From positions 62,001 through 126,000 of the forward strand of contig NZ_JADYVD010000015.1 of NCBI RefSeq assembly GCF_020193575.1: 64,000 bases of DNA, read 5' to 3'. The DNA is from Ensifer sp. IC4062. GTDB lineage: Bacteria; Pseudomonadota; Alphaproteobacteria; Rhizobiales; Rhizobiaceae. Both the position numbers and the translations under genes were made by a program. Each line of letters opens with the position of its first letter. The first letter of the stretch is position 1. The notes beneath the pieces are model-generated. The model was not told the origin of the DNA. It searched no databases and saw nothing but the letters and a program-made list of their open reading frames with translations. Positions 14,596-23,050 of this stretch are shown piece after piece.

Positions 14596-16659
14596 ATGGA
14601 CGACAGCAGCGACCTCTTTTCCGCAATGCCCCCGAAGCCGAAGCCGGCGGAAGCCAACGCGCCTTCGCGCAAGCCTGCGCCACCGACCGGCGCCGAAGCA
14701 CCGCGCCCTGCACCGAGAAGCAGCGATGGCAGCGACTACGACGCCTCGGCGATCGAGGTGCTGGAGGGCCTCGAGCCCGTGCGGCGTCGTCCCGGCATGT
14801 ATATCGGCGGTACGGATGAGAAGGCGCTGCATCATCTCTTCGCCGAAGTCATCGACAACTCGATGGACGAAGCGGTAGCGGGACACGCGAATTTCATCGA
14901 GGTCAACCTCGATGCCGAAGGTTTCCTGACGGTCACCGACAATGGCCGCGGCATACCGGTCGAAAACCATCCCAAGTTCCCGAACAAGTCAACGCTCGAA
15001 GTGGTGATGACGGTGCTGCACGCCGGCGGCAAGTTCGACGGCAAGGCCTACGAAACCTCCGGCGGTCTGCATGGCGTCGGTGTCTCGGTCGTCAACGCGC
15101 TGTCGGACTCGCTTGAGGTCGAAGTCGCACGCAACCGCAAGCTCTACCGCCAGCGCTTCTCGCGCGGAATTCCTCAGGGGGGCCTCGAGGACCTTGGCGA
15201 CGTTCACAACCGTCGCGGCACGAAAGTACGCTTCCATCCGGATCCGCAGATCTTCGGGCCGCACGCACATTTTGAGCCGGCGCGTCTTTTCCGCATGGCC
15301 CGCTCCAAGGCTTATCTCTTCGGCGGCGTCGAAATCCGTTGGTCCTGCGATCCGTCGCTGTTGCCGGAAGGTTCGGAGATCCCGGACAAGGCTGTCTTCC
15401 ATTTCCCGGGCGGCCTGAAAGACTATCTCGCCGCGACGCTCGGCAAGGAGTTCACCGTCACGCGCGAGATCTTTGCCGGCAAATCGGAAAAATCCGGCGG
15501 CCACGGTTCGCTGGAGTGGGCGGTCACCTGGTATGGCGGTGACCAGCAGATCCACTCCTACTGCAACACGATCCCGACCCCGGAAGGCGGAACGCATGAG
15601 GCGGGCTTCCGCATCGCGCTCACGAAGGGGCTCAAGAACTATGCGGAGCTGACGCAGAACAAGCGTGCGGCGATCATCACCACGGACGACGTGATGATCT
15701 CAGCGGCCGGCATGCTCTCGGTCTTCATCCGCGAGCCGGAGTTCGTCGGTCAGACCAAGGACAAGCTGGCGACCGTCGAAGCACAGCGCATCGTCGAAAA
15801 CGCCCTGCGCGATCCTTTCGATCACTACCTCGCCGACAATCCGGCGGAAGCCGCGAAGCTTCTCGACTGGGTGATCGAGCGCGCCGAGGAACGTGTTCGC
15901 CGGCGGAAGGAAAAGGAAGTCAACCGCAAGACAGCGGTGCGCAAGTTGCGGCTGCCGGGCAAGCTCGCCGACTGCTCGCAGAACACGGCGGAAGGTGCGG
16001 AACTCTTCATCGTCGAGGGTGATTCGGCAGGCGGATCGGCGAAGCAGGCGCGCAATCGCGCGAACCAAGCCATCCTGCCGCTACGCGGCAAGATCCTGAA
16101 CGTCGCCAGCGCCGGGCGCGAAAAGCTCAGCGCCAACCAGCAGATCGCCGATCTGATCCAGGCCCTCGGCTGCGGCACGCGATCGAAATACCGGGATGAG
16201 GATCTGCGCTATGAGCGCGTCATCATCATGACCGACGCCGATGTCGACGGCGCGCATATCGCGTCGTTGCTCATCACTTTCTTTTATCAGGAGATGCCGG
16301 AACTGATCCGCGGCGGTCACCTCTACCTCGCGGTCCCGCCGCTCTATCGCCTGAGCCAGGGCTCGAAGACGCTCTACGCGCGCGACGACGCGCACCGCGA
16401 AGAGTTGATGCGCACCGAGTTCAACGGTCGCGGCAAAGTCGAAGTCGGACGGTTCAAGGGACTCGGCGAGATGTTGCCGGGCCAGCTCAAGGAAACGACC
16501 ATGGACCCCGCAAACCGGACGTTGCTCAAGGTCGAGATCGACGACGTGGATTTCGAGGGCACGCGCGAGGCCGTCGACAATCTGATGGGAACCAAGGCCG
16601 ACGCCCGCTTCCGCTTCATCCAGGAACGTGCCGTTTTCGCCGACAACCTCGACATCTGA
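14596..16659 (+). CDS. parE: DNA topoisomerase IV subunit B
   Basis: ATPase subunit of the decatenating type II topoisomerase; 687 aa from ATG 14596. After a Pro/Ala-rich N-terminal extension (about 50 aa) come the GHKL ATPase motifs (AEVIDNSMDEA; VTDNGRGIPV; TSGGLHGVGVSVVNALS) and the TOPRIM domain (FIVEGDSAGGSAKQARNR; IIMTDADVDGAHIASLL). Length and the absence of the long GyrB insert favour ParE over GyrB. An in-frame ATG at 14545 would add 17 residues. parC is not in the window. Confidence 0.95.
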   Translation: MDDSSDLFSAMPPKPKPAEANAPSRKPAPPTGAEAPRPAPRSSDGSDYDASAIEVLEGLEPVRRRPGMYIGGTDEKALHHLFAEVIDNSMDEAVAGHANFIEVNLDAEGFLTVTDNGRGIPVENHPKFPNKSTLEVVMTVLHAGGKFDGKAYETSGGLHGVGVSVVNALSDSLEVEVARNRKLYRQRFSRGIPQGGLEDLGDVHNRRGTKVRFHPDPQIFGPHAHFEPARLFRMARSKAYLFGGVEIRWSCDPSLLPEGSEIPDKAVFHFPGGLKDYLAATLGKEFTVTREIFAGKSEKSGGHGSLEWAVTWYGGDQQIHSYCNTIPTPEGGTHEAGFRIALTKGLKNYAELTQNKRAAIITTDDVMISAAGMLSVFIREPEFVGQTKDKLATVEAQRIVENALRDPFDHYLADNPAEAAKLLDWVIERAEERVRRRKEKEVNRKTAVRKLRLPGKLADCSQNTAEGAELFIVEGDSAGGSAKQARNRANQAILPLRGKILNVASAGREKLSANQQIADLIQALGCGTRSKYRDEDLRYERVIIMTDADVDGAHIASLLITFFYQEMPELIRGGHLYLAVPPLYRLSQGSKTLYARDDAHREELMRTEFNGRGKVEVGRFKGLGEMLPGQLKETTMDPANRTLLKVEIDDVDFEGTREAVDNLMGTKADARFRFIQERAVFADNLDI

Positions 16660-16672
16660 TTGCGGTTGGCGC

Positions 16673-17143
16673 TCAGGCGACCTGCCGGACCGGCTTTTCC
16701 ATGAACAGGCTTAAGGGATCGGGCAGATAGCTTCCGAACGGCGGACGTTCCACGTAACCGCGCGCCTTGTAGAGGCCGATCGCCTCCGGCTGATAGATAC
16801 CGGTCTCCAGCCGGATCGTTACAAGGCCGAGCCTCTCGGCCTTGGCCTCCAGGGCCGCAAGTAGAAGTTTGCCGATCTTAAGGCCCCGCGCTTCGGGATC
16901 GACGAACATCCGCTTGATTTCAGCCGTGCCGTCGCCTGCTTCCACGAGCGCGCAGCAGCCGACGATTTCACCATCGCGCCGCGCAACAAAAAAGGAAACC
17001 GCCGGTTTTTCCAACGTGGAGAGATCGACAAGGTGATTGCTTTCGGCAGGATAAAGCGATGCAGCGTAAGCATCGGACAGTTCGAGCAGACGGACGACTG
17101 CCGGCTGGCGGGGGCTTTCCTCGGCAATGGTGACAGCGGTCAA
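16673..17143 (-). CDS. GNAT family N-acetyltransferase
   Basis: About 156 aa with the acetyl-CoA-binding GNAT core: VSFFVARRDGEIVGCCALVE, EIKRMFVDPEARGLKIGKLL (motif A, R/Q-x-x-G-x-G/A variant) and YQPEAIGLYKARGYVERPPFG. The substrate cannot be predicted. An ATG-started frame reaches 17284 but would add 47 poorly conserved residues. I prefer TTG 17143, which has GAGGA 7 nt upstream and gives an N-terminus (TAVTIAEES) of normal GNAT length. Convergent with parE, 13 nt apart. Confidence 0.8.
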   Translation of the reverse strand: MTAVTIAEESPRQPAVVRLLELSDAYAASLYPAESNHLVDLSTLEKPAVSFFVARRDGEIVGCCALVEAGDGTAEIKRMFVDPEARGLKIGKLLLAALEAKAERLGLVTIRLETGIYQPEAIGLYKARGYVERPPFGSYLPDPLSLFMEKPVRQVA

Positions 17144-17368
17144 TTTCAAATCCTCGACAGAGTCTAGCGCGGCAATGGATAGCGCCGCATTCCGAACTGT
17201 CCATACGACAAATGGCGCAAGATTGCGGATCGGAGGTCTCAAAGCCGGTAACAAGCGGAAACAATTTTTTCGCCGGTGTAACAACTTTGCCCTACTCCGG
17301 AAAGAATCGGTCAGTCATAACAACGGGCAGGCTGTGCAGCCGCAGGCTGGTCAAACACCGGAGAAACC

Positions 17369-17803
17369 ATGAAAGCCGCATTCATCGTCATGACCATTCT
17401 CGGCTGCGACGACAATGTCAGCCAGTGCCACTACATCTCGACCGTCAATGGCAGCTGGCAGTCGATTGCCCATTGCGACACGGAATCCCAGCAGGAACTG
17501 CCCAAGTTTTCCAACAACAACTATCCGGTGGTCGTTGCCGTATGCGAGACTTCGGGACCGGATATGATGGCATCCACCGTACCCCAACCCGACAGGGCCG
17601 CCCCGCAGCCGATGCCCACGTTGCCGCCGCAAACACCAGCGCAACCACAGCCGAACGAGGCGAAACCAGGTATGCCGAAGCGCGCCTTGGCGTTGCTCAG
17701 CGGTGCGGTGCCGGATCGAGAGAAGCTGAAGGCCATCGTCAGTGCGCCTGTCCACTACATCGAGGATGGTTATTCCTGGGTCGCACGCCGTTTCAGCGAC
17801 TGA
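17369..17803 (+). CDS. conserved hypothetical protein
   Basis: 144 aa, family not assigned. The N-terminal 60 residues (MKAAFIVMTILGCDDNVSQC) look like a compact fold with four cysteines and no signal peptide cleavage site. A Pro/Gln-rich linker at about 70-100 and a basic/aromatic C-terminus (HYIEDGYSWVARRFSD) follow. From memory, similar proteins occur across Rhizobiaceae. It is divergent from the acetyltransferase gene, sharing a 225-bp intergenic region. Confidence 0.65.
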   Translation: MKAAFIVMTILGCDDNVSQCHYISTVNGSWQSIAHCDTESQQELPKFSNNNYPVVVAVCETSGPDMMASTVPQPDRAAPQPMPTLPPQTPAQPQPNEAKPGMPKRALALLSGAVPDREKLKAIVSAPVHYIEDGYSWVARRFSD

Positions 17804-17828
17804 TCTTTTCAGCCCCCGCCCTAGTTGC

Positions 17829-18968
17829 TCAAGCGGCGCTTGCGCCAGACAACAGCGCGTAATGGCGAGCCGTTTGCCGCTGTTCGGCGAAGGCGAGCCG
17901 TTCCACGAGCTCGGCCATCGCATTCAAGGTTGCGGAAGGCTTGGGCTGGCGGCGAATGAAGGAAAGCAGAGCAACCGCCACCGATTGCGGTGTGCCATCC
18001 GCGGCTGCGCCCAAGTCCTTTCGCCAGAGAAGCACGGCTTCCGCGAAGGCTTCGCTCACGTCCCGACCAAGCCCGGCACTTTCGAACAGCGCGCGGATCG
18101 GATGGACGCGACCACCGGATAGGATCGCCCGTACGCGCTTTTCCGCGACGCCTGAAAGATCAACGATAGCAGCGGAGAAGAATTCCGTCCTGCCACTGCA
18201 GAGCGCGTGGAGGAGGAAGGCGGGCGTCAAACGACCTGCCTCGCGCAGATGCGCGGCGAGTTCCGGCAACTCCTTTTGGGAGGCCGCTTCGATGATAACG
18301 AGGGCGGCCGTGTCGCAGGCCTCTCGGGCGACGCGCTGCACCCGCCCTTCGCCGATCGCGGCTTGCACGAGGCCGCAAAGCGTGAGCGCGGCGCCAACCT
18401 TCTCGACAAGCGCGTGGCGGGCTTCGCTCGGCAGGTCGGCCCGTGCCAGCAACCGATTGCGCACGGCCGCCGCATGGCCAAGACGAATAGCAATCCTCTT
18501 CAGCGACCGACGCGTCAGCATTGCGCCTTCGTTCTCAAGCAGGATCAGCACCTCCTCCTCGCCGCCGATTTCCGCGATGGCCGCCGCTACGGAGCGGGAA
18601 ACGACGCTTCGCGCCGCGATCATGCCGCGCGTCTCGGCCGTTCCCCGCGCTGCTAAATCAACGAGGTCTTCATCGGTCAGTACCGGCGAGCGGGAAATGG
18701 CGACATAGGCAATCTCGGGCTGGTCCTCCGCGAGCGCCACGATGATGGCACGGGGAACCGTGGAACAGTCGGCAAGTGCCTCCACCAAAGAGCGCCGTAC
18801 CTTCGGCGAGGGATCGTCGAGGAGAAAGGTCATCGCCATTTCAGCAGCGCGCCGGTCAATTCCGTTCGTCTCGGCTTCGATATAGGCGCGTCCCAGCGCA
18901 CTTGCTGCGCGGGCGCGATCGTTCGTTCTCGCCGTTTCCGCCCAGCGAAGAAATGCTTGTATGATCAC
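17829..18968 (-). CDS. DUF2336 domain-containing protein
   Basis: 379 aa, all alpha-helical with HEAT-like repeats: RAASALGRAYIEAE, AEMAMTFLLDDPSPKVRRSLVEAL, AIIVALAEDQPEIAYVAISRSPVL, VVSRSVAAAIAEIGGEEEVLILLENEGA. This is the alphaproteobacterial DUF2336 pattern. No catalytic residues are evident; a scaffold or regulatory role is likely but unproven. It converges on the hypothetical gene at 17369-17803 (25 nt apart) and diverges from the CitE-like gene. Confidence 0.85.
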   Translation of the reverse strand: MIIQAFLRWAETARTNDRARAASALGRAYIEAETNGIDRRAAEMAMTFLLDDPSPKVRRSLVEALADCSTVPRAIIVALAEDQPEIAYVAISRSPVLTDEDLVDLAARGTAETRGMIAARSVVSRSVAAAIAEIGGEEEVLILLENEGAMLTRRSLKRIAIRLGHAAAVRNRLLARADLPSEARHALVEKVGAALTLCGLVQAAIGEGRVQRVAREACDTAALVIIEAASQKELPELAAHLREAGRLTPAFLLHALCSGRTEFFSAAIVDLSGVAEKRVRAILSGGRVHPIRALFESAGLGRDVSEAFAEAVLLWRKDLGAAADGTPQSVAVALLSFIRRQPKPSATLNAMAELVERLAFAEQRQTARHYALLSGASAA

Positions 18969-19040
18969 CTATGCCCCACTAGACACCGAACAGCCCCAAT
19001 GTTCGAAGCCTAGCGGTCAAAGGTTTAAGATTGGTTCACC

Positions 19041-19766
19041 ATGTCTGTTAACCGCAAGCAAACCATGAAACCGCTCCTCTTTCTGCCGGCATCCGCACCG
19101 CTCCCTGAGGCGGATATCCTCAGTGCAGTTCAAGCCATCGTCTTCGACCCAACCGGCGCCAACGACGAGCGGGATATAGCGTCAGAAATAACCACCACGC
19201 GTTGCTTCGTTCGGATCGGACCGGTCGAGAACATTACCGAGGCGGATCTCAACAGGGTCCTCGCGTCGGGCATCGACGGCATCATCCTTACCGAATGTCG
19301 CGGGCCATCCGATATCCAGAAGCTAGATGTGCTGTTGAGGGTTGCCGAAGCGATCGGCGGCAGCGCAGCGGGGAGCGTAGCAATTCTGGCGGAATATGCG
19401 ACGACGCCGGAAAGCGTGTTGTCGCCTCATTCGCTGAAAGGAATGTCGCCACGCCTCAAGGCACTCATCTTCAGCGCGCCAGCGCTTGCCGCATCCGCCG
19501 GTTGCGCGCTGCACGCCGACCAAACGGGCGCGGCATCGGTGATTGTCGCCGGCCGCGCTGCTGCCGTGCTCAGGGCGCGCGAGGCCGGCATTGCAGCCTT
19601 TGACATGCTGCCGGCGGACGCCAATGATGAGGCCGCCGTCAGGCGGTATTGCGCGATGAGTGCGAGGAACGGCTTTTCGGCCGTGGTCGCACAGTCGCCG
19701 CAGCAGGTCGCTCTACTCGATACGGCCTCGCTGTCTTCTCGGAACTCTGACGGTGACGGCCGATAG
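19041..19766 (+). CDS. CitE/HpcH-aldolase-like protein, shortened and degenerate
   Basis: 241 aa (234 from the second ATG, 19062). The overall order resembles the HpcH/HpaI aldolase/citrate lyase beta family: KPLLFLPASAPL (for RSxLFVPG), then a beta-strand set ending with an FSAPALAASAGCALHADQ segment. However, the usual metal/acidic motif (DLEDAV) reads FDPTGAND and the LPKxxS motif reads LTECRGPS. True CitE-like lyases are about 270-300 aa. Catalytic competence is therefore doubtful. The closest call is a non-catalytic family member. Confidence 0.6.
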   Translation: MSVNRKQTMKPLLFLPASAPLPEADILSAVQAIVFDPTGANDERDIASEITTTRCFVRIGPVENITEADLNRVLASGIDGIILTECRGPSDIQKLDVLLRVAEAIGGSAAGSVAILAEYATTPESVLSPHSLKGMSPRLKALIFSAPALAASAGCALHADQTGAASVIVAGRAAAVLRAREAGIAAFDMLPADANDEAAVRRYCAMSARNGFSAVVAQSPQQVALLDTASLSSRNSDGDGR

Positions 19767-19795
19767 AGCGGCAACTGCGCAGACAGCGATGTGGT

Positions 19796-20398
19796 TCACC
19801 GCTTGGGGCGCACCATTTCGAAGACGTCGGCGCCGTCGCAGTAATCCATGTAGCCAAGCCGAGCGAGCGGCCGGACAATCGTCGGATCAAACCGGCCATC
19901 GCGTATCGCTTCTTCACGGATATGAATGCCCACGACCTCGCCGAAGACGACGTAGTTTTCGGAGGTCACGCCGTCGAGGCCCTTGGGTCGGAATATTTCC
20001 GTCATCCGGCATTCGAGTGCCGCGAAAGCCTCACCGACGAAGGGCGCCTTGACGAGCATGCCGTCGAGCGGCGTCAGACCTGCGATTTCGAACTCACTTT
20101 CGCCGCGTGGTGCGGCAACCGAAGTCAGATTGACGGCGGCACTGAGGTTGCGGCTGGCAAAGCTCGCTGTGAATTCGCCGGTCTCCTCGATGTTGCGCAC
20201 GGAATCCTTGTAGCTACTCGAGGAGAACATCACGAGCTTCGGGCGATCGCTGATCGCGTTGAAGAAGGAATATGGCGCGAGGTTCTGCGAGCCGTCCACG
20301 GCCCGTGTGCCGATCCAGCCGATCGGCCGCGGGGACACGATTGCCTTAAAGGGATCGTGGGGCAAGCCATGCCGGTTCGCGGCCGTGTCGTAGAACAT
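19796..20398 (-). CDS. flavin reductase family protein (FMN-binding split barrel)
   Basis: 200 aa with the DIM6/NTAB flavin-reductase-like fold: DPFKAIVSPRPIGWIGTRAVDG, NLAPYSFFNAISDRPKLVMFSS, KDSVRNIEETGEFTASFAS. These segments bind FMN in characterised members. Its ATG overlaps the stop of the upstream nitroreductase gene as TGATG, so the two flavoproteins are translationally coupled and may act together. Substrate unknown. Confidence 0.9.
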   Translation of the reverse strand: MFYDTAANRHGLPHDPFKAIVSPRPIGWIGTRAVDGSQNLAPYSFFNAISDRPKLVMFSSSSYKDSVRNIEETGEFTASFASRNLSAAVNLTSVAAPRGESEFEIAGLTPLDGMLVKAPFVGEAFAALECRMTEIFRPKGLDGVTSENYVVFGEVVGIHIREEAIRDGRFDPTIVRPLARLGYMDYCDGADVFEMVRPKR

Positions 20399-20982
20399 CA
20401 GCCTTCTTCTCCGACCCAGGTAACGATATCGGCGAGTTCCGGCCGGGGCCGTTCGGTCGGCGGCACCATGGCCGTGCCGATATGAATGAACCCGGCGACC
20501 CTTTCGCCCGGCTCGACACCCAGCAAAGAATAGGCCCTCTCGTCAAAGGCGAACCACTCGGTGAGCCAGTTGGAGGCATAACCGAGTGCATTCGCGGCCA
20601 TCAGCAGGTTGAGGCACACAGCGCCAGCCGACATGACCTGCTCCCATTCGGGGATCTTGAAGTGTGGTGCGGCCTTGCTGACCACGGCGACGACGACCGG
20701 AGCGCGCGTCAACCGTGTCTCTTCCACCTTGATCAGGTCCTCCGGAAGATCCGGCCTGGCGGCGAGCGCCATCTTCTTCAGCTCGGCGCTGATACGCGCC
20801 CTCTCCTCACCGCGGTACACGATGAAACGCCAGGGTGCGAGCTTGCCGTGGTCCGGCACGCGGGAAGCGAGTTTCAGCATCTCCTCGACCTCCGCCTTGG
20901 TCGGGCCGGGAGGGCCCATCTGGAAGGCGGGAATGGACCTGCGCGACGCGAGGTAATCGACAAGTTTTATTTCGGTTTTCAT
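20398..20982 (-). CDS. nitroreductase family protein
   Basis: 194 aa FMN-dependent oxidoreductase of the YdjA/RutE-like class. The start [26 protein letters not shown], the core [20 protein letters not shown] and the [29 protein letters not shown] region are family signatures for FMN binding and dimerisation. It is translationally coupled to the flavin reductase gene. The physiological acceptor is unknown. Confidence 0.92.
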   Translation of the reverse strand: MKTEIKLVDYLASRRSIPAFQMGPPGPTKAEVEEMLKLASRVPDHGKLAPWRFIVYRGEERARISAELKKMALAARPDLPEDLIKVEETRLTRAPVVVAVVSKAAPHFKIPEWEQVMSAGAVCLNLLMAANALGYASNWLTEWFAFDERAYSLLGVEPGERVAGFIHIGTAMVPPTERPRPELADIVTWVGEEG

Positions 20983-21082
20983 ATTGCCTGATTTCCACTA
21001 ATTTGCCGCCGGACCGACAGCCACGAAAATGCCATACCGGCGTCTCAAGTGGAGTCACCCAGTCAGGAAGTCAACTGTTCTC

Positions 21083-22078
21083 ATGCGCGTCCGTCATCGT
21101 ATTTTTCCGAGTACCGTCGTGGCGATCATGCTCATCAGTGCTGGTGCCGGACATGCGCTCGCAGAAGATCCGACCGATGCCTTCAAGAGCTTCCCGTCGA
21201 TTACCGGCACCCGCAAAATGCCGAAGCTCACAAGTTTCAACCCGCTGATTTCCGACCCGACCCAGGGCGGTGAAATCAAGGACGTGAAGCTTGAGGCGTT
21301 GCTGACGGCGAAAGGGCAACCGGTTGAATCGGGCCTGACGTGGCGGGTGTTCAGCCCGATTCCCGGCAGCGACGGAAAGCTGCCGCTGCTCGCGACCTCC
21401 GAAGGCGGCTCGACCGCTTTCACTCTCGTACCCGGCGAATACTTCGTCAATGTCGCGTTCGGCCGGGCCGGCGCTACGCGGAAGATCCGCGTTCCCGAAC
21501 AAGGCACGCTCGACAAGCAGGTGCTGGTGCTCGACGCCGGCGGCGTCACGCTCAATGCCGTTTCCGGCAGCGACGTCCGCATCCCGCCGAACGAACTCAG
21601 TTTTTCAATCTTTTCCTCCGACGTGAAGGAAGACGGAGAGCGGGCTCTCATCGTCGCCGACGTCAAGCCCAACACCGTCATCCGGCTCAATGCCGGAACC
21701 TATCACGTCGTCTCTGATTATGGCTCGGTCAATGCCGTGATCCGCGCCGACATTCAGGTGGAAGCCGGCAAATTGACCGAGGCAACGATCCAGCACCGCG
21801 CGGCAAAACTGACGTTAAAGCTCGTCTCCGAGGCGGGCGGCGAAGCGATCGCCGATACGGCCTGGTCGATTCTCACCTCCTCAGGCGACGTCGTCAGCGA
21901 AAGCGTCGGTGCATTTCCGACGCTCGTTCTCGCCGAGGGCGGCTACACCGCCGTGGCACGCAACAAGGACAAGATCTATCAGCGCGATTTCACCGTGAAG
22001 GCCGGCGTCAACACCGATGTGGAAGTGCTGCTGAACGGGAACGACGCGGCCAATACGACCGCGGAAGCGCAAGACTGA
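21083..22078 (+). CDS. exported protein of unknown function
   Basis: 331 aa from ATG 21083, which starts directly at a signal peptide (MRVRHRIFPSTVVAIMLISA ... AGHALA); an upstream ATG at 21029 would bury it. The mature part is built of beta-rich segments resembling repeated carboxypeptidase-regulatory or bacterial Ig-like modules (VTLNAVSGSDVRIPPNELSF; AKLTLKLVSEAGGEAIADTAWSI; GGYTAVARNKDKIYQRDFTVKAG). It is periplasmic or surface-associated. Function unknown. It diverges from the nitroreductase gene. Confidence 0.75.
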   Translation: MRVRHRIFPSTVVAIMLISAGAGHALAEDPTDAFKSFPSITGTRKMPKLTSFNPLISDPTQGGEIKDVKLEALLTAKGQPVESGLTWRVFSPIPGSDGKLPLLATSEGGSTAFTLVPGEYFVNVAFGRAGATRKIRVPEQGTLDKQVLVLDAGGVTLNAVSGSDVRIPPNELSFSIFSSDVKEDGERALIVADVKPNTVIRLNAGTYHVVSDYGSVNAVIRADIQVEAGKLTEATIQHRAAKLTLKLVSEAGGEAIADTAWSILTSSGDVVSESVGAFPTLVLAEGGYTAVARNKDKIYQRDFTVKAGVNTDVEVLLNGNDAANTTAEAQD

Positions 22079-22126
22079 CGCGAAGGGTCGCCCTGCTTGT
22101 TCCTAGCGGGATCTGCTGACGCTACG

Positions 22127-22949
22127 TCAACCGGCGCGCTGCAGGAGACGGCGACGCGGCGGCGCCATTGAGAAGACGGCATTATAGATCCGGGCGAGCA
22201 AGTCTTTGCGATCGCCATAGGCGCACAATTCTTCCCAGGCAAGGACACGGCCGACACGAGCGTCAATCGTTGTACCCGACAGCCGTCGGAATTCGCGGAT
22301 CAGCAATGAAATCCTCAGTGTCAGCGAAACCTTGCTGGCGAGATGAAAGAGCCGCCCGTTCTGCCCCTCGAAGTAGATCGGAATGACGCTCGCACGGGCA
22401 GCCTGAATCAATCTCGCCGGAAACATCTTCCACGGCAGATCCTCGGCTTTGCCGAACCCCCCTCTTTGCCGTCGCAACGCCGCCGGCGGGAAAAACAACG
22501 ATGGTGACCCCCTCCTTCAACAGCCGCACCGCCTCGTGCCGGGTCGCCATGTTGAGCGCCAGCGACTCCTTGGTCTCCTCGAACGATACAGGGAGTGAAT
22601 AAGGTGCCATCTCAGGAACCTTGAGGAGTTGGTTGTGGATCAACACCCGGAACGGGCGCCCGAGTTGTTCCGCAAGAGAAAGAACGGCAATACCATCGCC
22701 GATGCCGAAAGGATGATTGGCGACGACGACGAGCGGCGTGTCCGGCACGTGGCGCGGCGGTCATTCGCCCTGGACTCGCATGCGCACGTCGATCAACTGC
22801 AGCATGTCGCCGAAGACACGATCGCTCTTGCCGGCGTAGCGGTTGCGACCGGACAGGCCCTCGACGGAGCGAATGAACCAGCGCCTCAGGCGCGGATCAT
22901 TCTCATTCGCATAGGACAATTCTTTGAACAGCACGGACGCCGGCTTCAT
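22127..22949 (-). pseudogene. lysophospholipid acyltransferase-like (PlsC fold) gene, broken by a stop and a frameshift
   Basis: Three pieces of one reading frame. Piece 1 (22949 down to about 22764) starts MKPASVLFKELSYANEN and ends MRVQGE at an in-frame TGA (22761-22763), where family members have Trp. Piece 2 continues in the same frame (PPRHVPDTPLVVVANHPFGIGDG, with the NHP form of the acyltransferase H-x4-D motif) through FPAGGVATAKRG. A run of six G on the minus strand near 22459-22464 then shifts the frame, and piece 3 resumes at GFGKAEDLPWKMFPARLIQA and ends at 22127. As I recall the family, two internal segments are also shorter than usual (after GRNRYA and after RLFHLA). Several lesions suggest genuine decay. 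Confidence 0.82.
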
Positions 22950-23028
22950 CCCTTGCCCGCCCATGCTGGGCGGCGCTTCTAGCCGGAATAGTCCCGGAAC
23001 AATACAGTTTTCTGACAGGACGAAGATC

Positions 23029-23050
23029 CCGGGGCGTCAGCCCCGGGCTT
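23029..23050 (-). terminator. hairpin overlapping the thrS stop codon
   Basis: Minus strand: CCCGGGG-CTGA-CGCCCCGGG, a GC-rich stem whose loop contains the thrS TGA stop. No T-run follows, so it may be a 3' stabilising hairpin rather than a classical terminator. Confidence 0.45.
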
